Under the pieces are notes generated by a model. That model was given only the letters and a program-made list of their open reading frames with translations. It did no database searches and was not told the DNA's origin. Position numbers and translations under genes: made by a program. From Thiorhodovibrio winogradskyi (GTDB lineage Bacteria > Pseudomonadota > Gammaproteobacteria > Chromatiales > Chromatiaceae): a stretch of DNA of 64,000 nucleotides. Positions 21,123-30,124 of this stretch are shown here, one piece after another (the first letter of the stretch is position 1; the number at the start of each line of letters is the position of its first letter). The stretch covers positions 1,437,531 to 1,501,530 of the forward strand of contig NZ_CP121472.1 of the NCBI RefSeq assembly GCF_036208045.1, written 5' to 3'.

Positions 21123-23747
21123 CTATCCTAGCTTGATGATGCCGCCGTCGAGTTGCATGGGGCCTGTGGTCTTGCCCGCGAACTTCGAGGATTTGAGGGA
21201 AATCCCAGAGGTCTTGTTGAGTGTGAGATTTTCCGAGGCCGAGGCTTGCATCATGATTTTGTTCGTATCGAGTTGGAAAAAACCGCCGCCCTTGAGTTTT
21301 TGCATCAACACACCTTGGGCGCTGACCTCAAAGGAGCCACCATCGGGGCATTTCAGGAGAATGGAATTGCGACTGCCAATGGTGATGACCACATCACCTT
21401 GGGGCGTGGTTTTCTTTGCGGTCAGGGTCTTGCCGTCCTCCAGCACGATGCTGAGAGCGCTTTTGTTTGTGAGCGTGATCTTTTCACCCTCGCTTGCGAT
21501 CTCGATCGATGATGAGTTGCCCGCATTGCCGACTTTCATGGTCAATTTGGCTTGGGGGCCGACGCTATTGTCCACCTCGACTTTCACGCCATGGTCCTTG
21601 GACAGTTCCATGACGGCCGCGTAGTCACCGCTTTGGGCGGTTTCGATACCCTTCATGGTGCTGCGAATGTAGGCCATGAGACCGGCGCCGAACAAAGATG
21701 CCAGGCCCACGCCCGTGGCCCCGACCCATTTCAGGGTGTTGGCGGTTCCCTCGGAATACATGTCTTTTGGATTGCGGATGCCCTGCATGGTGGTCATGGT
21801 CGAGGCCGAGCCGGCTAGTGTCGTGGCGATGGCGGCCAGGAAGGCTTTCTTGAGCTTTTGCACCGCGGCGCGGCTGCCGAGGTTCAGGCCGGCTTTGATC
21901 TCCACGCTGTCCTCGCCAAGCATCTCGTTCTTGTCGTGATAGGAGAAGGACTCGGAGCCGAACTCGATTTTGTCCCCCTTGGTGAAGCCAAATGACTGGC
22001 CGATGCAAGCTTCCCATGCAAGGCCCGCCTGGACCTCGCCCTTGCCGCCGGCGAAAACCTCGTTCTTGACCCCGCCCACGGCTTCGTTCGAGGTGCCGAT
22101 GGTAACCTCGGTTTTATGATCGAAGCTGCCCTCGAAGTGCCCGTCCACCACATTGAAAAAGGTGGACTTGCCCTCGTCGCTCTCACCCTCGCCGCTTTCG
22201 GCCATGACCAGGCTGCCTTTGCTTGCGGGCAGCTTCATGCCGATGTAAGACTTGCCATGTTCGTCGCCCAAGGCCAGCTCGTTGCCGCCGGCGGTGCGGA
22301 TGGCATTGACCGCGTGGTTCTTGCTGGTGACCAGATTGGGCGTTTCAGGATTGTGAATGGCGGCGACAATGGTCGGGCGATCAATATCCCCTTCGTCGAA
22401 ACTGATCAAAACCTCGGTCCCCTTGAGCAACGGGAAGTGCATGCCGTAATTCTCGCCGGCATAGGGCGTGGCCATGCGCAGCCAGGCGGAGGCCTTGCCA
22501 TCCTCGCGGCCCGAGAGGTCGAAGGGCAGGATCACCTTGTAGCGTCCGGCGTCGTCGAGTTCCGCATATTGACCGGATTGAGAGGCATCGATCTTGGCCG
22601 ACAGGGTGCCGGCAATCCGTGGTTTTGGGGTCTTGCGCGGCGGGCGGTACTGGGTGGTCGCAGGAATGCACTCAAAGGTGTTGCGGTAAAACAAGGCGTT
22701 TTGGTCCGACACCCGGTTAAAACCCAGGCCGCCGACCAGGTAGCGTTCCTGGCTGCCTTCATGGCGCACCAGGGTGGTCAGATAGGCCTGGTTGAAATCC
22801 TGGCGATAATGGCCGTTGAGTTTAAAGTTGAAACCTGGGCGCAGTCCGGGCACGGATGACAGGCCGTGAAAAATCTTTTCCCGACAGCGGATTTCCTCGG
22901 CACGGATGCGCGCGAGCTGTGCGGCGCCGGCCTGGGTCAGGACGTGATCCCCGTAAAGATACATCTCGCCGCGCCCGTTGGCCGCGACCTGGGCCTGGCC
23001 CTTCATCTCAAGGCTAGGTTTCTCGTAATAATAGTCCTTGAGCAGAACCTGCCTTGGCATCGGGGTCTGGCGCAGGTGAAAGGAGGTGATGACCTGTCCG
23101 GCCTTGGTGGCATCCAGACCCGATGGCTCGGAATAGATCAGGGTTTCAAAGCCGGGAAGAGTTTTGTGGGCGATGAGCGAGTCCGAACAGATCAGCTTTT
23201 CGCCTTTGTCGTCCTGTTCAAACCAATAATAGGCACCGCCAAATTCCATCCAGCGGGAGAAAAAATCAAAATGTGACTCGCCATATTGGCAGACATAGTC
23301 GCGGGCGGGGAAGCTGGCCTTGAGCGGAAAGTCGAAATCCAGGCCATTGCGCAGTCCGCCGTCCTCCAGAACCGCCGCTACAAATTGCTCTGGTGATTGA
23401 TTCAGAAACACCTGGTTGTGCCGGGTCAGGGTCAACCACCAGGCTTTGGGGCGCAGCTCGGCGCGATAGAACACCAAACCATCAACCTGATGCATTTGGT
23501 CGAAGGCGGACAGAATGCCGTGAAAGGGTAGATCCTCTTTGCCACCGAGCAGGCCCTTGATGGTGAAAGTGGCTGGGTTTTGCAGCACCGCGTCCAGGTC
23601 AAGGTCGCGTCGCTCCGAGACCAGCAGGACATCGAAGCGATAGAGCATGGACAGACCTTCCTCGCCGCTGAAGCGGGCGACGACGAAGGTATCCTCGGGC
23701 AAGGCTTTGCTGACGAAGGTAAAGGCGTTTTCCTTGAGAACAGGCAT
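21123..23747 (-). CDS. vgrG: VgrG spike protein (second copy)
   Basis: Protein of 874 residues starting MPVLKENAFTFVSKALPED. Residues 1-370 are gp27-like (RFSGEEGLSMLYRFDVLLVS), followed by the gp5-like OB fold (FPLLKGTEVLISFDEGDIDR) and a beta-helical needle of DUF2345 type (about 500-640 and 740-874, e.g. VSAQGVLMQKLKGGGFFQLD). An unusual insert at about 640-700 contains a hydrophobic segment (WVGATGVGLASLFGAGLMAY). It is about 60% like VgrG1 over the spike but lacks its heptad arrays. It lies about 90 bases after the DUF4150 PAAR gene on the same strand, a normal spike-tip pairing. A copy of its last 35 residues is found at 19071. Confidence 0.93.
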   Translation of the reverse strand: MPVLKENAFTFVSKALPEDTFVVARFSGEEGLSMLYRFDVLLVSERRDLDLDAVLQNPATFTIKGLLGGKEDLPFHGILSAFDQMHQVDGLVFYRAELRPKAWWLTLTRHNQVFLNQSPEQFVAAVLEDGGLRNGLDFDFPLKASFPARDYVCQYGESHFDFFSRWMEFGGAYYWFEQDDKGEKLICSDSLIAHKTLPGFETLIYSEPSGLDATKAGQVITSFHLRQTPMPRQVLLKDYYYEKPSLEMKGQAQVAANGRGEMYLYGDHVLTQAGAAQLARIRAEEIRCREKIFHGLSSVPGLRPGFNFKLNGHYRQDFNQAYLTTLVRHEGSQERYLVGGLGFNRVSDQNALFYRNTFECIPATTQYRPPRKTPKPRIAGTLSAKIDASQSGQYAELDDAGRYKVILPFDLSGREDGKASAWLRMATPYAGENYGMHFPLLKGTEVLISFDEGDIDRPTIVAAIHNPETPNLVTSKNHAVNAIRTAGGNELALGDEHGKSYIGMKLPASKGSLVMAESGEGESDEGKSTFFNVVDGHFEGSFDHKTEVTIGTSNEAVGGVKNEVFAGGKGEVQAGLAWEACIGQSFGFTKGDKIEFGSESFSYHDKNEMLGEDSVEIKAGLNLGSRAAVQKLKKAFLAAIATTLAGSASTMTTMQGIRNPKDMYSEGTANTLKWVGATGVGLASLFGAGLMAYIRSTMKGIETAQSGDYAAVMELSKDHGVKVEVDNSVGPQAKLTMKVGNAGNSSSIEIASEGEKITLTNKSALSIVLEDGKTLTAKKTTPQGDVVITIGSRNSILLKCPDGGSFEVSAQGVLMQKLKGGGFFQLDTNKIMMQASASENLTLNKTSGISLKSSKFAGKTTGPMQLDGGIIKLG

Positions 23748-23840
23748 GGATAATTCTCGCGGGCTTGGATTGTGTAAAAAGGAATCGCAACGCGCTTGCG
23801 CGGGGCGGGCCCTTTCGGCGGGCCAAACAGGGTGCCTTGC

Positions 23841-24236
23841 CTAGGACATGATCATCACCTTGGTCTGACTGGGCGCCAGCACGTTGCCGAGTTGGGCGTT
23901 GTCCTTGTTCTGGCTGGTGGGGTCGCCCATGCGCTGCGCCGGGCTGCCCTCGATGCGCACCTTGGCGCTGCCGTTGGTGAATTTCGCCGGCCCCTTGATG
24001 GTGTTGGATTGAACGCCCATGGCAACGCCGGGCTCGTCGCCCTCGCTCAGGCTAATTTTGCATTTCTTGTTCACCGCGGGTGCGCCTGTGATCAGGACCT
24101 TGTTGGCGCCAGGCAGCGCCAGGGCCATTTGCGCCGTGTTGGGTAAGGGAGTCGGCACCGGGCCACCCGGGGTGGGCACCTTGCAGACATCCGGGAAGGC
24201 GAATGCCATGCCACTGGATTTACAGCATGCGAACAT
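23841..24236 (-). CDS. DUF4150 PAAR-like spike tip protein
   Basis: Protein of 131 residues. Start at 24236 (MFACCKSSGMAFAFPD), with AGGAG 7 bases upstream; the longer frame is unsupported. The sequence PDVCKVPTPGGPVPTPLPNT and later EGSPAQRMGDPTSQN is characteristic of DUF4150, a PAAR-related fold that caps the VgrG trimer. The protein ends right after the tip domain, so it carries no fused toxin. DUF4150 proteins depend on DUF2169 adaptors in known systems; the only DUF2169 gene here lies 17 kb away beside vgrG1, suggesting that one island was split. It is the first gene of the vgrG2 unit. Confidence 0.9.
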   Translation of the reverse strand: MFACCKSSGMAFAFPDVCKVPTPGGPVPTPLPNTAQMALALPGANKVLITGAPAVNKKCKISLSEGDEPGVAMGVQSNTIKGPAKFTNGSAKVRIEGSPAQRMGDPTSQNKDNAQLGNVLAPSQTKVMIMS

Positions 24237-24613
24237 GGTCTCGCTCCTTTTTTTGCATGAGGATTCCGTCCAAGCGGATAAAAACCGAGCAGACGGAGGA
24301 GGGATACGTATACGCATGGTCCCTGCCGTGCCGGATCCGGGGCTGCGGCGGCGCCCGAACATGCCGCCGGCACGCGTCTTTTTCATGCCTGGAGGCGCGC
24401 GTGCCAGGCGGTAGTCTATCCCTTGTCGACCCACCATGGAATTGCTGTCGACGACGGGTCGATCTCAATCCCGGAAACTGCTACCGGCGATCCTGTCGCC
24501 TGGCCCGCCTTGGTCCCTGCAAACCGCGCTTGGCGGCCTTGGGCGTGCTCCAGAATCGCCTGCGTGGCGAAGCAATTGGATCCGATAAGCCGGACTTCGC
24601 GCAGGCTGATCAG

Positions 24614-24661
24614 GGATCTGGCCCGGGATCTGGCCCGGAATCTGGCCCGGGATCTGACCGG
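24614..24661 (+). repeat. Four tandem 12-bp units between genes
   Basis: GGATCTGGCCCG is repeated four times (units 24614, 24626, 24638, 24650; the third has GAATC, the last GACCGG). Flanked by no intact gene; on the plus strand it would read RDLA repeats, on the minus strand PGQI repeats. One of many 12-bp repeat tracts in this window. Confidence 0.9.
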
Positions 24662-24819
24662 GGTGGCACGGGTCAAGGTCGCCAGATGTTGACTTGACCT
24701 GCAAGAGAGGCTGGATGGAGTCAATCGCGCTCACTCCCGAGGGTGCGCTGACGGGCAATCCACAGTGATGCACCTTATTGCAGCGTTTAGCCGAGAGAGC
24801 ACTAGAATGGTGCGCCGGG

Positions 24820-24948
24820 ATGAGCGGAGAGCAGGCGCAAGATGATGATGAAGGACCATTTGCCATGACATTTGTGGATGTGACCGCCTTTGCCAGAAGC
24901 GAATTTCAGGCTTTTCTTGATCAGGCGCAAGAGATTCGCCGGGATTGA
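24820..24948 (+). CDS. Possible small protein (42 aa)
   Basis: A short frame of 42 codons: MSGEQAQDDDEGPFAM, then TFVDVTAFARSEFQAFLDQA, ending QEIRRD. An inner ATG at 24865 has AAGGA 9 bases upstream and would give 27 residues. The acidic then amphipathic composition resembles small antitoxin or regulatory peptides, but no family is recognised. A good plus-strand terminator at 25070 shows that rightward transcription does occur here. The surrounding 24237-25133 region holds no other gene, only a 12-bp repeat tract. A second GC-rich stem with T-run (AGCGCC 24947-24952 with GGCGCT ending near 25022) may mark a small RNA. Confidence 0.3.
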   Translation: MSGEQAQDDDEGPFAMTFVDVTAFARSEFQAFLDQAQEIRRD

Positions 24949-25069
24949 GCGCCAAGACTGTTTCAAGCATCGCTGAGGAACTCTGGCATAGGGTTTGCTT
25001 TACTCCATTGCGAGGGGCGCTTTTTTCTGTCCGCCGAGCTCCGTCTCTCAACCTCCTCAGTGGTGAATG

Positions 25070-25099
25070 GCCCCGGGCGCAAGCTCGGGGCATTTTTTT
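25070..25099 (+). terminator. Rho-independent terminator, rightward
   Basis: GCCCCG (25070-25075) pairs with CGGGGC (25086-25091) over a 10-base loop, followed directly by ATTTTTTT (25092-25099). Orientation is rightward, towards the end of the leftward kdsB gene, so it ends a plus-strand transcript from the 24.8-25.0 kb region. Two 12-bp direct repeats (GCCGAACTTTTC) follow at 25100-25123. Confidence 0.85.
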
Positions 25100-25133
25100 G
25101 CCGAACTTTTCGCCGAACTTTTCGTTGGGTTTG

Positions 25134-25925
25134 TTAGTTAAGGTTCAGCCACTGCAGCACGGCGGGGATGTCATCGCGGGTATCGACGCCCGGACCCAGG
25201 GGGGCGCAGGCCTCTTCGACCTGAATGCGCTCGCCATTCCAGAGCACGCGCAATTGCTCGAGTGCTTCGATGCGTTCGAGTGGCGCGGGCGGCCAGGACA
25301 GGAAGCGGGCCAGAAAGTCCACCCGATAGGCGTAGAGTCCGATGTGGCGCTGAAAGACAAGGTTGGGCGGAAGCCGCGCGCCATCACCCAGTAAAGCATC
25401 TCGCTGCCAGGGAATGGGGGCACGGGAGAAATACAGCGCCCGGCCTTCGGCGTCAGTCACCACTTTCACCACATTGGGGTCGTTCAGTGCCCTGGTCGCG
25501 TCCATGGGCGCTGACAGGGTCGCCATGCCAAGCTCTGGATGATGCTCGAGCGCCGCGGCGACCTGGTTGATCAGGGCGGCTGGCACACAGGGCTCGTCGC
25601 CTTGGAGGTTGACGATGATGGTCTCCGGCGCCCAGGCGCGCAGACGCATCACCTCGCCAATGCGGTCGGAGCCGCTGAGATGTTGGTCGGAGGTCATGAC
25701 CGTCTCGGCGCCGAGTTCCTGACAGACGCGCGCGATGCGTTCATCCTCGGTGGCGACCAGCACCTCGGCGGCCTGGCTTTCGCGGGCGCGTTCCAACACA
25801 TGCGCGATCAGCGGCTTGCCGCCAATGTCGACCAAGGGCTTGCCGGGCAGGCGCGAGGCACCATGGCGGGCGGGAATGACCACTTTGAAGGGCGAACTGG
25901 AGGGAGCGGAAGGGCTTGGATTCAC
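25134..25925 (-). CDS. kdsB: 3-deoxy-manno-octulosonate cytidylyltransferase (KdsB)
   Basis: Cytosolic enzyme, 263 residues, that makes CMP-KDO from KDO and CTP for LPS inner core synthesis. The signature FKVVIPARHGASRLPGKPLV opens the catalytic domain; VLVATEDERI, NLQGDEPCVP and YSRAPIPW follow in family order. Start set at GTG 25925: it overlaps the lpxK stop (GTGA) and has GGAG 8 bases upstream. The longer frame runs through lpxK and is not real. Last gene of exbB-exbD-msbA-lpxK-kdsB. Confidence 0.95.
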   Translation of the reverse strand: MNPSPSAPSSSPFKVVIPARHGASRLPGKPLVDIGGKPLIAHVLERARESQAAEVLVATEDERIARVCQELGAETVMTSDQHLSGSDRIGEVMRLRAWAPETIIVNLQGDEPCVPAALINQVAAALEHHPELGMATLSAPMDATRALNDPNVVKVVTDAEGRALYFSRAPIPWQRDALLGDGARLPPNLVFQRHIGLYAYRVDFLARFLSWPPAPLERIEALEQLRVLWNGERIQVEEACAPLGPGVDTRDDIPAVLQWLNLN

Positions 25926-27025
25926 GCGGGGGACTCCGAGGCTTGAGAGGGAGCTGGGCGGATGGGGGATTGCGCGCGAGCTTGTTCCAGTGCGCCGAGA
26001 TAGGGCTCCAATGCCTGGATGAACGCCGGATTGGGCACCGCCGACACGGGTAGATACCAGTGGCGGGACTCGGCGAAGGCGCGGCACTTGACCGCGTCCT
26101 TCTCGGTCATCAGGACCGGCCCGGCGGGCCAATGGCGGGCGTCCGCGCGGCTGAATCCGTGGTGGTCAGGGTAGGGGAGGCGGGTGATACGCAGCCCGTG
26201 GCACTCAAGGAGCCTGAAGAAATGCTCGGGATTGCCGATGCCGGCCACCGCGGCGACCCGGGGACCAACGAACTGCGCCAGGGCGCGGGTTTGACGCGGG
26301 TCCGCCAGGTTGACGGCGCGTTGCGGTCGCAGTGCCATGTTTGGGCGATTGTCGTCGCCGCCGTTGGTCAGCAGGATGTTGGCGCGACGGGCGCGCGAAA
26401 CCGGCTCGCGCAATGGACCGGCCGGCAGGCAGCGGCGGTTGCCAAAGCCGCGCCGGCCATCGACCAGCAGAATTTCCAGGTCGCGCCTGAGCCGGTAATG
26501 CTGCAAGCCGTCATCGGCGAGCAGCAGATCGCAGTCGCATTCGCTGAGCAGGCGCCTGGCGGCGGCGACCCGATCGGCTCCCGCCATGACCGGACAGCCC
26601 GAGCGGTTGGCCAGCAGCACGGCCTCGTCGCCATGATCGCGCGGGTCGCCCCGGGCCGGGACTCGCCGAGGCTGACTCAGATCTTGACCGCGATAGCCGC
26701 GGGTGAGAATGCCGGGCCTCCAACCGCGCTCGCGCAGATGTTGGGCGAGCCACAGAACCAGCGGTGTTTTGCCGGTGCCGCCGACAGTCAGGTTGCCGAC
26801 CACGATCACCGGTGCCAGTATCCGTTGATCCGCCTCTGGCGGCTGGCGCCAGCGCCGGCGCCACAGGGCGGCGCGCGCCTGGGCGATGGCGCAGTAAAGC
26901 CAGCCCAGGGGCGCCAGCAGCCAGGCCACCGGATGCGCTGGGCCATACCAGATGGCTTGAAGCTGGGTCGCCAGTTGGGCCGCCAGTTTGGCCACAAGTT
27001 GGGCCGAGCGCTGGTTAAGCCGCAC
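25922..27025 (-). CDS. lpxK: Tetraacyldisaccharide 4'-kinase (LpxK)
   Basis: Inner-membrane kinase that phosphorylates the lipid A disaccharide. The usual start region (AIWYGPAHPVAWLLAPLGWL) appears at residue 24, followed by a membrane helix, the Walker-type NLTVGGTGKTPLVLWLAQHL and SRGY-like LTRGYRGQDLS; ADDGLQHYRLRRDLEI is another family hallmark. The first 23 residues (RSAQLVAKLAAQLATQLQ) are an extension encoded by four 12-bp units and are atypical. GTG start at 27025, 66 bases after msbA; a start just before IWYG cannot be excluded. Overlaps kdsB by 4 bases. 367 residues including the extension. Confidence 0.94.
   Translation of the reverse strand: MRLNQRSAQLVAKLAAQLATQLQAIWYGPAHPVAWLLAPLGWLYCAIAQARAALWRRRWRQPPEADQRILAPVIVVGNLTVGGTGKTPLVLWLAQHLRERGWRPGILTRGYRGQDLSQPRRVPARGDPRDHGDEAVLLANRSGCPVMAGADRVAAARRLLSECDCDLLLADDGLQHYRLRRDLEILLVDGRRGFGNRRCLPAGPLREPVSRARRANILLTNGGDDNRPNMALRPQRAVNLADPRQTRALAQFVGPRVAAVAGIGNPEHFFRLLECHGLRITRLPYPDHHGFSRADARHWPAGPVLMTEKDAVKCRAFAESRHWYLPVSAVPNPAFIQALEPYLGALEQARAQSPIRPAPSQASESPA
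26954..27001 (-). repeat. 12-bp repeat tract at the lpxK N-terminus
   Basis: Four in-frame 12-bp units encode QLVA-KLAA-QLAT-QLQA at the start of LpxK, before the conserved IWYG. The units differ by one to three bases. It adds an amphipathic helix to the protein without a frame change. Confidence 0.75.
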
Positions 27026-27091
27026 CGGATTGGCTCAACAGCAAGGCCGCGATCCGGCCGGATAAGGGGGAGCTTGGGTGGAGCAGGTCGG

Positions 27092-28855
27092 TCATGCGCG
27101 GGTCGACTGACTAAATTGCAAGCGCCGCAGGCGGGCAAAATAACCGTCACGGACAATCAGCTCCGCGTGCGAGCCTTGCTCGACGATGCGTCCCTGTTCC
27201 AGGACCACCACGCGATCAACCTGCTCGATGGTCGAGAGCCGATGGGCGATCACCAGCGTGGTGCGCTCGCGCATCAGCGTCTGGAGCGCGGCCTGGATGT
27301 GGCGCTCGGCTTCGGTATCGAGCGCCGAGGTGGCTTCGTCGAGAATCAGAATGGGCGCGTCCTTGAGCATGGCGCGGGCAATGGCCAGGCGCTGACGTTG
27401 GCCGCCCGAGAGCAGCACGCCGCGATCGCCGACCAGGGTGTCGAAGCCCTGCGGCAGGGCACGGATGAAATCCAGTGCATGGGCGCCCTCGGCGGCGCGC
27501 TCGATGTCCTCCCGCGAAACCTGGTCGATGCGTCCATAGGCGATGTTGTTGGCGATGCTGTCGTTGAACAACACCACATCCTGGGTAACCAGCGAAATCT
27601 GCGCGCGCAGGCTGGCCAGGCGCAGGTCGCGGATGTCGATGTCATCGATCAGAATCCGGCCGGCGCAGGGCTCATAGAAGCGCGCGAGCAGGTTCGCAAG
27701 CGTTGATTTGCCGCTGCCGGAGCGCCCGACCAGGGCCAGGCTCTCACCGGCGGCGATGGACAGGTTCAAGCCCTCGATCACCAGGCCGTTGTTTTTGTCG
27801 TAGCTGTGGCTAATATCGACATAATCGATCTGTCCCCGCGCGCGTGCCAGGGTGCGGGTGCCGCTGTCAGGCTCGGGAGCGGTGTCGAGCAGCTCGAACA
27901 GGCTCTCGGCCGCGATGATGCCGCGCTGCAGATGGGAGTTGACCGAGGTCAGGCGCTTGACCGGCGGCAGTAGCAGGCCCATGGCCACCACAAAGGACAT
28001 GAAACTGCCCACGCTAATGTTTTCACGCAGGCCTTGCATAGTAGATAAATAAACCACTATCCCAATGGCCACAGCCGAAATAAGCTGCACCAGGGGCACG
28101 CTGACGGCCTCGGTGGCGACCATTTTCATCTGCAGAGCGCGGGTTTTTTCGTTCATCCGCTGGAACTGCTCGCGCTCACGGTCCTGCCCGCCAAAGGCCT
28201 TGATGACCCGGTGGGCGTCAATGGCTTCCTGTGCGACATGGGTCAGGGAGCCGACCCGCTCCTGAATGCGTTTGCTGTAGCGGCGGAACCTTTTGGTGGC
28301 GTATTTGATGGCAAAGGCCGTGGTCGGGCCAATGAACAGAAAAATGGCCGCCAGCTTGGCGTCCAGGTACAGCATGTAGGCCAGCAGCGCCAGTGCGGTG
28401 AAGCCATCGCGCACAATGGTGGTGACGGCCGAGGTGCTGGCGTTGGCGACGTTGTCGACGTTGTAGGTCAGCTTGGCGAGAATCTGGCCCGAGCCATGGG
28501 TGTCGAAATAGCGGGTTGGCGAACGCAGCAGATGGTCGAACATCTGCTGGCGCAGATCGGTCACCACGCGCCGGCCGACCCATTTCAGGCAATAGGTGTT
28601 GGTGAAGCCGGCGATACCCCGCACCACGAAAAGCCCGACCAACAAAAAGGGCATGAGTCGAACCGTGTTTGGATCGCGCTCGACAAAGCTGCCATCGAGC
28701 AGCGGCTTGATCATGGCGGCGAACAGTGGCTCGGTGGCGGCGAACACCAGCATGCCGACAATCGACAGGGTGAACATGCCCCAGTAGGGCTTGGCATAGC
28801 CAAGCAAGCGCGCATAGATGGCCCGCGCGCTGGTATTGAGCTCTGATTGAGTCAT
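27092..28855 (-). CDS. msbA: Lipid A export ABC transporter (MsbA)
   Basis: Half-transporter of 587 residues that flips lipid A-core across the inner membrane. The N-terminal 320 residues hold six membrane helices (MFTLSIVGMLVFAATEPLFA at the first). The ATPase domain shows Walker A GRSGSGKST, signature LSGGQRQRLAIARA, Walker B ILILDEATSAL and the H-loop IAHRLST. LRSPTRYFDTHGSGQILAKL is typical of MsbA. The start overlaps the exbD stop (ATGA). Placed with lpxK and kdsB, it is a lipid A transporter rather than a drug exporter. Confidence 0.95.
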   Translation of the reverse strand: MTQSELNTSARAIYARLLGYAKPYWGMFTLSIVGMLVFAATEPLFAAMIKPLLDGSFVERDPNTVRLMPFLLVGLFVVRGIAGFTNTYCLKWVGRRVVTDLRQQMFDHLLRSPTRYFDTHGSGQILAKLTYNVDNVANASTSAVTTIVRDGFTALALLAYMLYLDAKLAAIFLFIGPTTAFAIKYATKRFRRYSKRIQERVGSLTHVAQEAIDAHRVIKAFGGQDREREQFQRMNEKTRALQMKMVATEAVSVPLVQLISAVAIGIVVYLSTMQGLRENISVGSFMSFVVAMGLLLPPVKRLTSVNSHLQRGIIAAESLFELLDTAPEPDSGTRTLARARGQIDYVDISHSYDKNNGLVIEGLNLSIAAGESLALVGRSGSGKSTLANLLARFYEPCAGRILIDDIDIRDLRLASLRAQISLVTQDVVLFNDSIANNIAYGRIDQVSREDIERAAEGAHALDFIRALPQGFDTLVGDRGVLLSGGQRQRLAIARAMLKDAPILILDEATSALDTEAERHIQAALQTLMRERTTLVIAHRLSTIEQVDRVVVLEQGRIVEQGSHAELIVRDGYFARLRRLQFSQSTRA

Positions 28856-29379
28856 TGGGGTGGCCGAGGGGAGGAGGCGTCAGGCTCGACTGGGGCTGTC
28901 GCGGCGGGATCGGATATGGCTGGCGCTGGCGGCGTGCTCTTCTCTTGCGCCCCTGGTATGTGCGTGGCGGCAAAGGCAAGCCGGGTGAGCCCAACCTCTT
29001 GGGCCGCATCCAGCATCCGCATCACGGCCTGATGAGGGGTGTGGGCGTCGGCCTCGATCAGCAGGGTGCGATTTGCAGACTTGGCTGTGGCTTGGCGCAA
29101 GGCCTGCACCAGCAGCTCATGCGTATCCTGCTCCGGACCAGGCGCGATTGGCTGCTCGGCAACGATGTAGCGGCTGTCGCTGTCGATGACGATGACCAGT
29201 GGCTTGCTGTCGGATTGCCGAGCAGGCTGGCCTTTCGCCTCCGGCAGGGCGATGGGAATTTCCCGTTGTTGCTCGAAGGTGGTCGAAATCATGAAAAACA
29301 GCAGCAGCAGAAAAACCACATCGACCAAAGGTGTCAGGTTGAGGTCGGCTGGCCGCGGTGGATGAGGTCGCAGGTTCAT
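28852..29379 (-). CDS. exbD: ExbD/TolR family proton-channel subunit
   Basis: Protein of 175 residues with one membrane helix containing the essential Asp (DLNLTPLVDVVFLLLLFFMI), then a periplasmic domain (IPIALPEAKGQPARQ; LLIEADAHTPHQAVMRMLDA) and a Pro/Ala-rich tail. It pairs with the preceding ExbB-like protein, which it overlaps by 4 bases. ExbBD next to msbA-lpxK-kdsB is a common arrangement; whether it energises TonB uptake or a Tol-like function is not decided by sequence. Confidence 0.92.
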   Translation of the reverse strand: MNLRPHPPRPADLNLTPLVDVVFLLLLFFMISTTFEQQREIPIALPEAKGQPARQSDSKPLVIVIDSDSRYIVAEQPIAPGPEQDTHELLVQALRQATAKSANRTLLIEADAHTPHQAVMRMLDAAQEVGLTRLAFAATHIPGAQEKSTPPAPAISDPAATAPVEPDASSPRPPQ

Positions 29380-30026
29380 GCCGGAGTGCCTTCCTCGTTC
29401 GGTTCGCGCTCGCCTTTAATGATTTCCACCAGGCGCAGGGATTGTTCTTCCATGCCAATCGCCAGGTGCGTCACCCGGCTGTTGAAATAGCGGTGGAACA
29501 GCAGCGCTGGAATGGCAACCGACAAACCGGCCGCCGTGGTCAGCAGGGCTTTGGAAATGCCACCGGCGAGGACCCTTGGATCACCCACGCCGGCTTGCAT
29601 GATGACGCTAAAGACATCGATCATGCCAATGACGGTGCCAAGCAGCCCGAGCAGGGGCGCGACCGAGGCAATGGTGCCAAGCATATCGAGATAGCGCTCC
29701 ATCTCCGCCACCACCTGACGGCCAGTGTCCTGGATGCTTTCCTTCATGATGTCGCGCGAATGCGCGCGGTTCACCAGACCGGCGGCAAGCATGCGCCCGA
29801 GCGCCGAACCCGAGCGTAGCTCGGCAATGCGTGCATCCGTGAGGTCACCATGTCGGTGCAGTTGCCAGATGCTCTCGACCAGATCCCCCGGCATGATCGC
29901 GCGCGATCGCAGCGCCCAAAAGCGCTCGAGCACAATGGCCAGGGTGGCGACCGAGCACAGGGAAATCGGCCACATGAGCCAGCCGGCAGCGCGGAACAAG
30001 TCGATGACGGAAGTGAAGGCAAGCAT
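29376..30026 (-). CDS. exbB: MotA/TolQ/ExbB proton-channel protein
   Basis: Protein of 216 residues. Start set at 30026 (MLAFTSVIDLFRAAGWLMWP), which gives the usual N-terminal helix; the longer frame has no family match. The second and third helices are in the conserved segment EMERYLDMLGTIASVAPLLG then LLGTVIGMIDVFSV and ALLTTAAGLSVAIPALLFHR. First gene of the lipid A operon. The ribosome binding site is weak. It lies about 100 bases after the L,D-transpeptidase stop on the same strand. Confidence 0.92.
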   Translation of the reverse strand: MLAFTSVIDLFRAAGWLMWPISLCSVATLAIVLERFWALRSRAIMPGDLVESIWQLHRHGDLTDARIAELRSGSALGRMLAAGLVNRAHSRDIMKESIQDTGRQVVAEMERYLDMLGTIASVAPLLGLLGTVIGMIDVFSVIMQAGVGDPRVLAGGISKALLTTAAGLSVAIPALLFHRYFNSRVTHLAIGMEEQSLRLVEIIKGEREPNEEGTPA

Positions 30027-30124
30027 TATTTCAGTGAGCGGATTTTTGTGTCCAGGGTGCCATGGCGTGCGGCGCCAGAACGGGCTATCGCGGTGTGAGG
30101 GACTGACGCGAGTCAGTTGGGGCC

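Noticed and set aside
21123-23747. Evolved VgrG with a C-terminal toxin
   Set aside because: The C-terminal half is beta-needle of DUF2345 type with one hydrophobic insert; no toxin motif was seen and the tail is the same as the orphan copy at 19071.
26060-27706. Long plus-strand open frame of 548 codons opposite lpxK and msbA
   Set aside because: It is antisense to two strongly supported genes, has no recognisable protein content, and arises from high GC and codon bias.
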